Source: Metabacillus kandeliae (GTDB lineage: Bacteria; Bacillota; Bacilli; Bacillales; Bacillaceae). From it: 64,000 nt of DNA. The notes beneath the pieces are model-generated. The model saw only the letters and a list, made by a program, of their open reading frames with translations, did no database searches and had not been told where the DNA came from. The stretch covers positions 824,062-888,061 of the forward strand of contig NZ_JAJOZE010000001.1 in assembly GCF_021166585.1 (NCBI RefSeq), read 5' to 3'. The translations under genes and the position numbers were made by a program. Of this stretch, positions 26,120-34,612 are shown piece after piece; position 1 is the stretch's first letter; each line of letters opens with the position of its first letter.

Positions 26120-26134
26120 TGAAAATGATTATCA
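26120..26134. promoter_or_regulatory. Fur box
   Basis: TGAAAATGATTATCA matches the Bacillus 7-1-7 Fur consensus (TGATAATNATTATCA) at all but one base. It continues into a second overlapping half (ATTATCATTAATGATAA). It begins two bases after the bpsB stop and 60 bases before a 29-codon gene, so it probably represses that gene under iron sufficiency. Confidence 0.72.
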
Positions 26135-26194
26135 TTAATGATAAGATACAGCTAACGAATAAACATCAGAGCCATCAAAGGAGTGTGTCCTTAC

Positions 26195-26284
26195 ATGAGT
26201 GCTGTATTGATCGCCGGAACTGTCATGACTTATGCTGTATTGACAGGGATAGTCCTGAAAAAAGTAAATGCAAAACCCCAATAA
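26195..26284 (+). CDS. 29-residue hydrophobic/basic peptide under a Fur box (FbpC-like candidate)
   Basis: Read by eye: MSAVLIAGTVMTYAVL at the start and VLKKVNAKPQ at the end, a single hydrophobic helix with a basic tail. AAAGGAGTGTGTCC precedes the ATG and a terminator follows 10 bases after the stop, so this is a self-contained transcription unit. B. subtilis has a Fur-regulated 29-residue basic protein, FbpC. I recall it lying near ypbR, but could not verify sequence or place, so the link rests on length, Fur box and neighbourhood. Confidence 0.65.
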   Translation: MSAVLIAGTVMTYAVLTGIVLKKVNAKPQ

Positions 26285-26294
26285 AACAAATTCA

Positions 26295-26325
26295 GCCGCC
26301 AGGACAGTGCTCTGGCGGTTTTTTT
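26295..26325 (+). terminator. Terminator of the 29-residue gene
   Basis: CCGCCAG / CTGGCGG stem with a nine-base loop, followed by seven T. Confidence 0.92.
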
Positions 26326-26330
26326 CTATT

Positions 26331-26473
26331 GAGCTGTGTTAAAGAAGAATGTTGATTTTTCCTCACCTGTTGATTGGAGTGGCAGGCGCGAAGCGGCGAG
26401 GAGGCTTAAGCGGCCCGCCCCGCGGAAAGCGGAGGACTGAGTACTCCAATCAACAGCCAAATTTAACAAAACC
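26331..26473. repeat. Dispersed imperfect-palindromic repeat, copy of about 143 bp
   Basis: Bounded by GAGCTGTGTTAAA and TTTAACAAAACC (imperfect terminal inverted repeats). Inside are CACCTGTTGATTGGAGTGG, a GC-rich centre (GAAGCGGCGAGG ... CCGCGGAAAGCGG) and CCAATCAACAGCCAAATTTAAC. Inner TTGATTGGAGT pairs with ACTCCAATCAA. It shares both ends with the copy at 50302-50465. It is non-coding and lies between the terminator of the small gene and dynA. Confidence 0.85.
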
Positions 26474-26542
26474 TTCTTATAAAAAGATCATTATATGCCG
26501 GGCGCTTTATGCAAAGACCCTTCCCGCTTTCTTAATTTTTTG

Positions 26543-26556
26543 ATTCCTATAGGAAT
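26543..26556. promoter_or_regulatory. 14-bp perfect palindrome upstream of dynA
   Basis: ATTCCTATAGGAAT is fully self-complementary and lies 58-71 bases before the dynA start, where an operator would be expected. No known regulator consensus is recognised. Confidence 0.35.
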
Positions 26557-26613
26557 TCACCGGATTATTAAGTAAAATAACTATAGAGAACAGAACAAAG
26601 GGGAAATTCATCC

Positions 26614-29600
26614 ATGCAGGCAGTTAATAGCTATGAAACCGAAGCAGCAAGGCTGATCGCGCTTTATGAGGCGATGGATTTATATGATACGAAAACAGCT
26701 CTGAAAGTGGCGGGATTGATTCAAAAAGTGGTGAGTGGAGAAAAGCATATCGCCTTTACGGGCCATTTTTCCGCAGGAAAATCATCCATGATCAATGCGC
26801 TGCTTGGAGAAAATATACTGCCGGCAAGCCCGATTCCGACAAGCGCCAATTTGGTGCTGCTTCAAAAAGGGGAGAAAAGAGTAGAACTGACGATGAGGGA
26901 TGGTTCTATCGCAGAGCTTCAAGGCAGCAGCTATTCTTCTGAAAAAGTTCAGCAGTATTGCAAAGAAGGGCAGGATATCGAAAGAGTTCATATTTGGGAT
27001 GAACATTTTCAGCTTCCGGAGCATGCTGTCATTCTTGATACACCGGGGATAGATTCAACTGATGAAGCCCATATGGCCTCAACAGAATCCATTATCCATT
27101 CTGCTGATCTCATTTTTTATGTAACCGACTATAATCATGTCCAATCTGAAATGTCTCTCAACTTTGTTAAACATTTAGCAGAGAGAGAGATGAATGTCTG
27201 CCTGATTGTTAACCAAATTGACAAGCATCGGGAAGAAGAAATTCCTTTTGAGGTGTTTAAAGAAAAAATCAGTTCTTCATTCGAAGAAATCGGCCTGCAC
27301 CGCGGGAACATTTACTATACTTCTTTAAAAAAGGGGCATCAGGCTCACAATCAGCTGAGCGAAGTCCGGCAGCTCATTCAATCAGCCATGAAAGAGAAAA
27401 ATGAGCCCGAATCAGCCAAAGTGCAGCTCCCTTATTTGGTGAAAGAACATTTGCATATCCTTGAACAGGAAAAGGAAATTCAGCTTGCGGAAGAACAGGA
27501 TCTTTACAAGGAAGCAGAAGAGCTGACGGCAGAAAAAGAATCTCTGCTTGCTGAAATGAAGGAATCCGATCGAGAGCTTGAGCAGCTTCTTCTGCAGGGG
27601 AAAGACAGCATTAGAGATCTTCTGAAAAACGCTAACCTTACCCCTTTTGAGGTAAGAGAAAAAGCGGCTCTTTATCTGGAGTCGCAGCAATCCGGATTTA
27701 AGGCTGGATTTTTGTTTTCAAAAGGCAAAACCATAGCAGAAAAAGAAAAACGAGAACAGGAGCTGACAGAAGCGCTTCAGGAAAAACTGGCTTCACAGAT
27801 TGACTGGCACTTAATTGAGCTGCTGAAAAAAATTCATGCTTCTTTTAAGGGGGCAGAACAGGCACTTATTGGAGAGATTCAGGCCTACAGCACTGATGGT
27901 GTGCAAAAAGCAATGAAAGATTGTGTGAAAAAGGGTGCAGCCTATAATCCTGATTACGTTTTAAACTATTCAAAGGAAATTGGGGACACATTAAAGCGCA
28001 ATGCCCAGCATCAAGCGCTTGACCTTCTTGAAAAGATAACAGCAGGCGAAGAGAAAAAGCGGCGCCAAAAACAGAAGCAGCTCCAAGCAGCTATCGCCGC
28101 GGCTGAAGAGAAGCTCGCTGCAGCCGAAGAAAAAATTACAAGGATAGAATGGCTGAAGCACCACCAAAAAGATTTAATGAGCCTTTTGAAACAAAAGGAA
28201 GGCTTTGGCATATCAGCTTCAGAATGGGTTAAACAGTCAGTCCTGTTTGATAAAAACACCATCAGCGAGCAGGAATTAACAAGCCGCTTTGAGGATAAAC
28301 CCAAATTTGGAAAAGACAATGCCGTACACTCTAAAAAAGAAGAAAAAACTGAAGAGATCCATTCCGCAAAAGCGGCTGAAGTCCTGGGGAAAACGGCAGG
28401 GCTGCTCAAGGGAACTCCAGGATTTCAGCATTTTGTAAAGTCAGCAGAGGATAAAGCTGCAAGGCTAACCAACAGGCAGTTTACGATTGCTTTATTTGGA
28501 GCTTTCAGTGCCGGGAAATCCTCCTTTGCCAATGCGCTATTGGGAAAAGAACTGCTGCCGTCATCACCTGCACCGACTACTGCTGCCATTAACCGGATCA
28601 AACCTGTGGAAGAAGGCAAGCCCCATGGCTATGCAGAGATTAAAATGAAAAATGAAGAGCAGGTGCTGGCAGACCTTAACAGCATCATGTCCGGTTTAAA
28701 GGAAAGTGGATCATCTCTTGATGAAGCTTTAGAAAAAGCGGAGAGACTTGCTGAAAAACAGGGATTAGATGAATCTGTCCGTGTACAGCTTTCTCTTTAC
28801 TGCAAGGTACTGAAGGAAAGCTCGAAAAAAAGCAGCCTTGGGCAGACAATTCAATCAGATGCTGAACATTTTAAGCCGTACATTTCAGTTGAAGAAAAGG
28901 CGTGTCTCGTTGAAGAAGCCATTATTTATTATGATTGCCCGCTGACAAGAAAAGGGATCACGCTCGTTGATACTCCAGGGGCGGATTCACTTCATAAAAG
29001 ACATACTGAGGTAGCGTTCAAATTTATAAAAGATGCTGATGCCATTCTTTTCGTCACCTACTATAATCACCCTTTTTCAAGAGGCGACAGAGAATTTCTG
29101 CACCAGCTTGGAAGGGTTAAGGATGCCTTCTCGCTTGATAAAATGTTCTTTATTATCAATGCCGCTGATCTGGCAAAGGATGCAGAGGAGCTCAGCCTTG
29201 TTAAAGAGTATATCGAAGGACAGCTGCTTGAACATCAAATCCGTTTTCCAAGAATGTACGGTGTTTCATCGCTGAATGAGATAAAAGGGCATCAAACTGA
29301 GACTTCAAAAGATTTTGAGCGTCTTAACCGTGATTTAACAGAATTTATTGAACATGGCCTTGTGGAAACAACCATACAGGCATCATTGGAAGAACTGAGG
29401 AGCATTAAGAGACAGCTCGGCGGGTTTATAGAGGAAATGAATCAGGATGAAGCCGGGAAAGAGAAAAAAATAGCTGCTTTGCATAAAGCGAAAAAGGATG
29501 CAGCTGAAGCCGTAGAAGCAAAACAGGAAGAGCAGGATTTTCAGTTTGTCCGCCAGGAGATTAAAGAGCAGCTCTATTTTGTCAGGCAGCGGCTGGAGCT

Positions 29601-30228
29601 GCAATTTTCAGATTTCTTTAAAGAAGCTTTTCATCCAGGAGCTTTTTACAGCCAGCAAAATGTGAAGGAAGCTCTGAGGGCGTGTATGGCTGAATTGCTC
29701 GGCAGCATGGAATTCCGCCTCCACCAGGAGCTTCAGGCTGTTACGCTCCGCATTGAAAATAAATTTAATGAAAGCCTGCTTGGGATGAGAACGAATCTTA
29801 TAGAGGAACTGCTTGGCATACAGCCGAATTTCGCGTTTTCATCAGCAGAAGCTGTGCGGCTTTCAACTCCTGAGATTCCAGAAGTCATAAAAAAGCTTCA
29901 GCCTGATGACTTTCAAAAAGAATTATCGATTTTTAAAAATGCCAAAGCTTTTTTTGAAAAAGATGAAAAAGCAAAAATGAAAGATGCTCTTCTTACAAGG
30001 CTGTCAGCTGGTATGGAAACTGGACTGGAGCTTGCCGGCGGTAAATTTGACAGCTATTACAGGGAGCATTTTAAACAAAACCACAGCCATACCCTTGAAG
30101 CCGTTCATGAAGAAGCAGACAGTTACTTCCAGGCTGTTTTCTCCATGTATCAAACAGGTGAAGAAAAAGAAAAGATGCAAGAGCTGCTGAAGAAAATCAG
30201 CCTTCTTGCAGGAGAGCTCGGTATATGA
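26614..30228 (+). CDS. dynA: Double-headed dynamin-like GTPase DynA
   Basis: A 1204-residue protein formed by two fused dynamin units. The first P-loop is GHFSAGKSSMINALLG (about 50) with DTPGIDST, and the second is GAFSAGKSSFANALLG (about 629) with DTPGADSLHKRH. Each head is followed by long Glu/Lys-rich coiled coils forming stalks. B. subtilis DynA (YpbR, about 1193 residues) tethers and fuses membranes and protects against membrane stress and phage lysis. AAAGGGGAAATTCATCC precedes the ATG. Both heads look intact. It overlaps the next small gene by four bases. Confidence 0.96.
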   Translation: MQAVNSYETEAARLIALYEAMDLYDTKTALKVAGLIQKVVSGEKHIAFTGHFSAGKSSMINALLGENILPASPIPTSANLVLLQKGEKRVELTMRDGSIAELQGSSYSSEKVQQYCKEGQDIERVHIWDEHFQLPEHAVILDTPGIDSTDEAHMASTESIIHSADLIFYVTDYNHVQSEMSLNFVKHLAEREMNVCLIVNQIDKHREEEIPFEVFKEKISSSFEEIGLHRGNIYYTSLKKGHQAHNQLSEVRQLIQSAMKEKNEPESAKVQLPYLVKEHLHILEQEKEIQLAEEQDLYKEAEELTAEKESLLAEMKESDRELEQLLLQGKDSIRDLLKNANLTPFEVREKAALYLESQQSGFKAGFLFSKGKTIAEKEKREQELTEALQEKLASQIDWHLIELLKKIHASFKGAEQALIGEIQAYSTDGVQKAMKDCVKKGAAYNPDYVLNYSKEIGDTLKRNAQHQALDLLEKITAGEEKKRRQKQKQLQAAIAAAEEKLAAAEEKITRIEWLKHHQKDLMSLLKQKEGFGISASEWVKQSVLFDKNTISEQELTSRFEDKPKFGKDNAVHSKKEEKTEEIHSAKAAEVLGKTAGLLKGTPGFQHFVKSAEDKAARLTNRQFTIALFGAFSAGKSSFANALLGKELLPSSPAPTTAAINRIKPVEEGKPHGYAEIKMKNEEQVLADLNSIMSGLKESGSSLDEALEKAERLAEKQGLDESVRVQLSLYCKVLKESSKKSSLGQTIQSDAEHFKPYISVEEKACLVEEAIIYYDCPLTRKGITLVDTPGADSLHKRHTEVAFKFIKDADAILFVTYYNHPFSRGDREFLHQLGRVKDAFSLDKMFFIINAADLAKDAEELSLVKEYIEGQLLEHQIRFPRMYGVSSLNEIKGHQTETSKDFERLNRDLTEFIEHGLVETTIQASLEELRSIKRQLGGFIEEMNQDEAGKEKKIAALHKAKKDAAEAVEAKQEEQDFQFVRQEIKEQLYFVRQRLELQFSDFFKEAFHPGAFYSQQNVKEALRACMAELLGSMEFRLHQELQAVTLRIENKFNESLLGMRTNLIEELLGIQPNFAFSSAEAVRLSTPEIPEVIKKLQPDDFQKELSIFKNAKAFFEKDEKAKMKDALLTRLSAGMETGLELAGGKFDSYYREHFKQNHSHTLEAVHEEADSYFQAVFSMYQTGEEKEKMQELLKKISLLAGELGI

Positions 30229-30419
30229 AAAAACATTCTTTTCACTGCTGTGCAGCCTGTGTTCATTTCAGGGCAGGAAGAAAGGAATCAGGAGGCATGG
30301 AGTATTTATGCAGCAGGCTCGGCTTTCAAACGAAGCCGGAATACTCCTTTGACTGCTTTACGCCAAGTGAAAAAGTAAAAAAATTAATGCAAAAAAGAGG
30401 GATATCAGCAAATGAGTGA
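30225..30419 (+). CDS. Small cysteine-rich (zinc-binding type) protein
   Basis: 64 residues with a Cys-rich core: CCAACVHF, YLCSRLGF and FDCFTPSEK. This looks like a small zinc-binding knuckle of the C-x2-C ... C ... C kind. Its ATG overlaps the dynA stop by four bases, and its own end overlaps ypbS by eight, so dynA, this gene and ypbS are one tightly coupled operon. I do not recognise a named family. A role beside dynamin is inferred from coupling only. Confidence 0.8.
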   Translation: MKKHSFHCCAACVHFRAGRKESGGMEYLCSRLGFQTKPEYSFDCFTPSEKVKKLMQKRGISANE

Positions 30420-30675
30420 AGTACACAAAGCGATAAGCGAACATTCTAAAAAACAAAATGAGCTGGTGACAGCATTCGCACGGCTTGATGCAGAAAGAGA
30501 GCGCCTTATCGAGGAAGCGCTGCTGCTCTGCAAAGAAGGCAGATCGTTCTCGGCAGACCAAATCAATATTGTAACAAATGAAATCAATCAGCTCGCGAAA
30601 AAAGGAATCATTCCTCAAAGAAAGCTTGTAACGAATGAAATGATTCAGGAGTATGCCGGAAGGATGAAGGCTTAA
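30412..30675 (+). CDS. ypbS: YpbS-like protein (DUF2533 type)
   Basis: An 87-residue helical, charged protein (MSEVHKAISEHSKKQNELV ... FARLDAERERLIEEALLLCKEG ... ITPQRK-like middle, ending MIQEYAGRMKA). It is the third gene of the dynA operon and corresponds in place to B. subtilis ypbS downstream of ypbR. There is no membrane segment or catalytic motif. Function unknown. The start is fixed by the ATGAGTGA overlap with the preceding gene. Confidence 0.78.
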   Translation: MSEVHKAISEHSKKQNELVTAFARLDAERERLIEEALLLCKEGRSFSADQINIVTNEINQLAKKGIIPQRKLVTNEMIQEYAGRMKA

Positions 30676-30754
30676 CATTATTGACCAGCTATGCTCCTCG
30701 AAAGGCAAGGGAATGCTAAGCATGTTTACTTATTACCTTTGAGGAGGCATCACC

Positions 30755-30904
30755 ATGGGAAGAACAAAGCTTGGAAATGCCAATGCACAGCGCAACAATA
30801 ATAAGAAACAGAAGAACGGCTACAATACTGAATTTGCTTCTTATGCCGAAGCAGAGGCTGCAAAGCTTGCAAGCAGCAAAAAGGTTAAAAAGGCCGATAA
30901 ATAA
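30755..30904 (+). CDS. Short gamma-type small acid-soluble spore protein-like gene
   Basis: A 49-residue Lys/Asn/Ala-rich protein read by eye (MGRTKLGNANAQRNNNKK, then NGYNTEFASYAEAEAAKL). The core resembles the gamma-SASP repeat, whose hallmark is QFGTEFASET next to a NAQ-rich run. Only one unit is present, while SspE has two. GAGGAGGCATCACC precedes the ATG, and a strong terminator follows. Gamma-SASPs are storage proteins degraded in germination. The assignment is by composition and motif, so it could be an unrelated small spore protein. Confidence 0.6.
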   Translation: MGRTKLGNANAQRNNNKKQKNGYNTEFASYAEAEAAKLASSKKVKKADK

Positions 30905-30910
30905 ACAATG

Positions 30911-30941
30911 AAAAAGCCCGCTTGTCACTAGCGGGCTTTTT
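30911..30941 (+). terminator. Terminator of the gamma-SASP-like gene
   Basis: AAAAAGCCCGC / GCGGGCTTTTT stem with a 9-base loop, T-rich end. Confidence 0.92.
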
Positions 30942-30996
30942 CATGCAGTCAGATATGGTATAATTGGGGATATGTCTGAATAAGGGAGTTTACTAA

Positions 30997-31890
30997 ATGA
31001 AAAAAGATCAGCATCTTTTAGTCATTGACGGAATGGCATTGCTTTTCAGAGCCTTTTTTGCTACTTCTGTTCACGGAAATTTCATGATGAACAGCAAAGG
31101 GCTGCCCACTAATGCCATAAATGGCTTTTTAAAGCATTTATTAACAGCTATAGATTTCTTTAAACCTACACATGCGATTTGCTGCTGGGATATGGGCAGC
31201 AAAACATTCCGTTCTGATGTTTTTAAAGATTATAAAGCAAACAGAGGAGAAGCCCCGCTTGAACTGATGCCGCAATTCGACCTGGCGAAGGAAGCCAGTG
31301 CTGTTTTGAATATACCGAATATCGGCATTGAAGGATATGAAGCAGATGATTGCATCGGGACCATTACAAAGAAATTCGGCCAGGATATTCATATAACAGT
31401 ACTCTCTGGTGACAGGGATTTGCTGCAGCTTCTCGAAGGCAACGTTCATGTTGCGCTCCTTCAAAAAGGGATTGGACAATATAAAGTCTATACCGATGAG
31501 CTGTTTCAGGAGGAAAAAGGCATTTCGCCGCTGGCTTTAATTGATGTGAAAGGTCTGATGGGGGATGCAAGCGATAATTATCCCGGAGTAAAAGGAATAG
31601 GGGAAAAGACAGCGTACAAGCTTGTGACTGAATATCATTCAGTTGATGGGATTTTGCAGAATCTGGAGAATCTTTCGCCTTCCCACCGAAAGAAAATTGA
31701 AAGTGATCTCGAGATGCTGAAGCTTTCAAGGCACCTCGCGGAAATTCATTGTGAAGTTCCGCTTGAATGCATACTGGAAGAAGCTTATTTGGAGATTGAT
31801 GCAGCCAAAGCACTCGCCTGGATTAAAACCTATGAGATCAAAGGCATGGAAGGCTTTTTAAGAAAAGCGGCAAAAGAAGAGGCAATTTAA
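30997..31890 (+). CDS. ypcP: 5'-3' exonuclease / flap endonuclease YpcP
   Basis: A 297-residue PIN/FEN-type nuclease equal to the 5' nuclease domain of DNA polymerase I. Acidic metal ligands are seen in LLVIDGMALLFRAFFA, CCWDMGSKTFRSDVFKDYKANR, GYEADDCIGT, LSGDRDLLQLL and VKGLMGDASDNYPGVKGIGEKTA (the helix-hairpin-helix region). It removes RNA primers and flaps at Okazaki fragments alongside Pol I. ATAAGGGAGTTTACTAA precedes the ATG. Terminated immediately after its stop. Confidence 0.94.
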   Translation: MKKDQHLLVIDGMALLFRAFFATSVHGNFMMNSKGLPTNAINGFLKHLLTAIDFFKPTHAICCWDMGSKTFRSDVFKDYKANRGEAPLELMPQFDLAKEASAVLNIPNIGIEGYEADDCIGTITKKFGQDIHITVLSGDRDLLQLLEGNVHVALLQKGIGQYKVYTDELFQEEKGISPLALIDVKGLMGDASDNYPGVKGIGEKTAYKLVTEYHSVDGILQNLENLSPSHRKKIESDLEMLKLSRHLAEIHCEVPLECILEEAYLEIDAAKALAWIKTYEIKGMEGFLRKAAKEEAI

Positions 31891-31907
31891 TTCCTCTTCT
31901 TTTTTTC
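31874..31907 (+). terminator. Terminator of ypcP
   Basis: AGAAGAGG-AATT / AATT-CCTCTTCT hairpin overlapping the ypcP stop codon, followed by seven T. Confidence 0.85.
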
Positions 31908-32015
31908 TGCTTTCGCGCTTGAATAAATGTCTGGCAATTTACTGCTGAAAAAAGTAAAATCAGACATGGATAAGAAAAGAAGATGCAGACATTAGACAAG
32001 AGGACGGATGAAGCT

Positions 32016-32282
32016 ATGCCGCAAACCATTGCAGACTATCTCACACAGCTGTCGCGCAAAGGATTCAGACTTGGTGAAGATGCAGAAGGGTTTATTGAAT
32101 TTGGAAAGCAATACGCTGGAGCAGATGAGCAGCAGGTTATTGCAGCAATTGAAATCACTTTAAAAGCACAAAAGTCTTTTGATGGAGCCTTTTATATTTC
32201 CCTGCTGGAACGCCTTGTGAAAGAAAATATTAAAAACCGAACAGAAGCGATGAAAAAAGCGCAGCACCTTCAGCTCTTGTAA
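32016..32282 (+). CDS. Small Bacillus-specific protein (DUF6123 type)
   Basis: An 88-residue protein (MPQTIADYLTQLSRKGFRLG ... GFIEFGKQYAGA ... VIAAIEITLKAQKSFDGAFY ... LLERLVKENI), helical and soluble. It matches what I remember of DUF6123, a short Bacillaceae family of unknown function. The frame is open to an ATG at 31983, but the ATG at 32016 has AGAGGACGG upstream. Followed by the convergent EamA gene. Confidence 0.68.
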   Translation: MPQTIADYLTQLSRKGFRLGEDAEGFIEFGKQYAGADEQQVIAAIEITLKAQKSFDGAFYISLLERLVKENIKNRTEAMKKAQHLQLL

Positions 32283-32374
32283 GCCAGTCACCCTGCTTCA
32301 CTCTGATCAAGCAGCCGCCAAAAATATGCCTAGTTCGAACTGCCTGTAAAGCATTCTTAAGCCCGGCATCCTCT

Positions 32375-33286
32375 TTATGTAAAATACTTTCGGAATTGAC
32401 TCAGAGCCTGCTGCGGAAGCTCTGAAAGTATCATCCCTGCAAAGATGCAAAAACACCCCAATGTTCCTAATCCAGATAAGGTTTCTCCGAGAACAAAATA
32501 AGCGGTTAATGCTGCAAATACCGGCTCCATGGCAAAAATAACAGCCACTTTGGCAGCAGACGTATATTTTTGAAAAGCAGTCTGAGCCAAAAAAGCAAAT
32601 GCAGTTGCAAAGACGGAAGTAATAATCAGGGCAAACAGCACCTCTTTATTCAGCAGCACTGTGAAAGGAGAGCTTTTTGCCTTGCTTTCCAAAACGGCTG
32701 ATGCGAAAAAGCTCAGCAGGCTGACGGCAAACAGCTGAACAATTGTAACCTGCAGTGCGGAATGCCTGCTGGAAACCCTTCCTGTTAAAACAATATGAAA
32801 GGCGAAAGCAGCAGCACAGCACAATACGAGCAGATCGCCAAAATTAAATCCTGAAAGCCGTCCTCCCGCAAGAAGATATAAACCGGCTGTTCCAAGAAAA
32901 GCACCTGCGGCAGAAGCCGGCCTCCATTTTGATTTCAAAAAATAAATAGAAAGCAGCGGTACGATCATCACGCTTAACCCTGTTATAAAACCTGCCTTTG
33001 AGGTCGTGGTATAAAGGAGCCCGACGGTCTGAAATGAGTAGCCCAGAAACAGGAACAAACCAAGCAGCAAGCCGCTTTTGACAAGCGAAAAGGAGAATCT
33101 CGGCCCTTTTGCCGGTTTTCGCCAAAGCCAGAGAAGCAAAATAACAGCAGCCATGAGAAAACGGCATCCATTAAAAAAATTCGGGGGAATGGCATCGATA
33201 GCTTTTTGCACCACTGTAAAAGTAGAGCCCCATATTGCTGCAACAAGAAGAAGGCAAAGATCTGCTCTAAAAGAAGTTTTCTTCAT
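32375..33286 (-). CDS. EamA/DMT-superfamily transporter
   Basis: A 303-residue membrane protein with ten predicted hydrophobic helices in two EamA repeats. The first starts ADLCLLLVAAIWGSTFTVV and ends FITGLSVMIVPLLSIYFL; the second runs from GDLLVLCCAAAFAFHIVLTG to AMEPVFAALTAYFVLGETLS. Such proteins export amino acids, nucleotides or other metabolites; the substrate is unknown. The ATG at 33286 (GGGGATTG upstream) is preferred over a far upstream start that would run into ypdQ. It starts 6 bases after ypdQ ends, so it shares that transcript. Confidence 0.88.
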   Translation of the reverse strand: MKKTSFRADLCLLLVAAIWGSTFTVVQKAIDAIPPNFFNGCRFLMAAVILLLWLWRKPAKGPRFSFSLVKSGLLLGLFLFLGYSFQTVGLLYTTTSKAGFITGLSVMIVPLLSIYFLKSKWRPASAAGAFLGTAGLYLLAGGRLSGFNFGDLLVLCCAAAFAFHIVLTGRVSSRHSALQVTIVQLFAVSLLSFFASAVLESKAKSSPFTVLLNKEVLFALIITSVFATAFAFLAQTAFQKYTSAAKVAVIFAMEPVFAALTAYFVLGETLSGLGTLGCFCIFAGMILSELPQQALSQFRKYFT

Positions 33287-33291
33287 TTTGT

Positions 33292-33684
33292 TCAATCCCC
33301 ATTCAGCCTGACAGCTTTTTTTGCGAGAAGATCTGCTGTATTGTTCTGGCTTCCCGGAATCCACTTAATAAAAAATAAATCGAATCTGTCAATCAGTTCT
33401 AAAGCCCGCTTAAGAAGCGGCAGATATTTCTCATTTTTGGCATGCCTGTTTTCAATGGCCCGTTCAATCAGCTGAGAATCGGTTCTGAAGGATACTGTCG
33501 TATATTTTTTAGAAAGACAAATTTCCAGAGCGTGAAGCAGTGCCATATACTCTGCTTCATGATTGGATAATTGGCCAAGAGGAATAGAAAATTGCTCTCC
33601 TTTGCCATGGCCCCTGATAAAAATGCCAGCTCCAGAAGGCCCTGGATCTCCAGCACTGGCACCGTCAATATAAACCTCGATCAA
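33292..33684 (-). CDS. ypdQ: RNase HI-like protein YpdQ
   Basis: A 130-residue RNase H fold protein (VYIDGASAGDPGPSGAGIFI ... NHEAEYMALLHAL ... VSFRTDSQLIERA ... FIKWIPGSQNNTADLLAKKA). The four acidic residues of the RNase HI active site appear to be present (Asp in YIDG, Glu in HEAE, Asp in RTDS, Asp in TADLL). As I recall, B. subtilis YpdQ shows no RNase H activity, so function should not be assumed. TTG start. The EamA gene follows 6 bases later. Confidence 0.88.
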   Translation of the reverse strand: MIEVYIDGASAGDPGPSGAGIFIRGHGKGEQFSIPLGQLSNHEAEYMALLHALEICLSKKYTTVSFRTDSQLIERAIENRHAKNEKYLPLLKRALELIDRFDLFFIKWIPGSQNNTADLLAKKAVRLNGD

Positions 33685-33941
33685 TAAGAATCCCTGCTTT
33701 CAACTATTATGCTGCTGCTAAAAATTGCTGAAATGGTAAAACTAGCTGATAGACAGCAGCTTCTTGCCTTAAGGCATTTAGTTTCTCAAAAGGCCGGAAA
33801 GTGTTAAAATGTACTAATGCAGCTCCCAATTAAAGGAGATGCAATATCTTCATCATAACATGTTTACCAGTGCTTTTCTTTCTCTTTGTTCTGCCGCATC
33901 AGGCAATCAGAGGGCATTATGAATGACCGGGAGTGACAGCA

Positions 33942-34601
33942 ATGAAAGCAATGCTGGAATGGGTTTACCAAAGTCCAAAAGGAATCAAAACCAGCTTCAC
34001 GTCTGAATATATGCCGGCTGAAGAAGCAATGATGCTTGCAGAGGATATTGAAAAAACCGGCAGAGCGAAAGAGATTGCCTTCATAGATGAACAAAATCTC
34101 AAATGGACAAAAAAAGAATACTTAAAGCTTAAGGAAGAAATGGCAGCAGAGCCGCATGACATAACCGCTTATTTTGACGGCAGCTTTGATTTGCAATCGA
34201 TGGAGGGAGGAGCGGGAGCAGCCGTTTATTACTCCCAAAACGGAAAAAAGATGAGAATTCGGGCGAATGCTGTTCTAACGGATATGACCTCTAATAATGA
34301 AGCTGAATATGCTTCTTTCTGGTTTTTGCTGTTAGAGCTTGAAGCACTGGGTGCAAAGGGACAGCAGGTCCAATTTAAAGGAGATTCTCAAGTTGTGCTC
34401 CAACAGCTTGCAGGTGAATGGCCGTGCTACGAAGAAACATTTCAAATATGGCTGGACCGAATAGATAAAAAGCTGATTGAAATGCGGATACAGCCTGTTT
34501 ACCGTCCGATCAGCAGAAAAGAAAATGAGGAAGCAGACCAGCTGGCAGGGCAGGCGCTCCAAAAAATACCGATTCGAAGCCAAATACAATTGAAAGGATA
34601 G
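33942..34601 (+). CDS. ypeP: RNase H-like protein with extra N-terminal domain (YpeP)
   Basis: 219 residues. A short N-terminal domain (MKAMLEWVYQSPKGIKTSF ... MLAEDIEKTGRAKEIAFID) is followed by an RNase H-like domain (ITAYFDGSFD ... GGAGAAVYYSQNG ... SNNEAEYASFWFLLLELEALG ... FKGDSQVVLQQLAGEWPCY ... KENEEADQLAGQAL). The acidic residues D, E, D and D are all at expected places. Function unproven in Bacillus. GGGAGTGACAGCA precedes the ATG at 33942; a GTG at 33933 lies within that ribosome binding site. It is divergent from ypdQ. Confidence 0.88.
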   Translation: MKAMLEWVYQSPKGIKTSFTSEYMPAEEAMMLAEDIEKTGRAKEIAFIDEQNLKWTKKEYLKLKEEMAAEPHDITAYFDGSFDLQSMEGGAGAAVYYSQNGKKMRIRANAVLTDMTSNNEAEYASFWFLLLELEALGAKGQQVQFKGDSQVVLQQLAGEWPCYEETFQIWLDRIDKKLIEMRIQPVYRPISRKENEEADQLAGQALQKIPIRSQIQLKG

Positions 34602-34612
34602 AAGCCAAAGCC

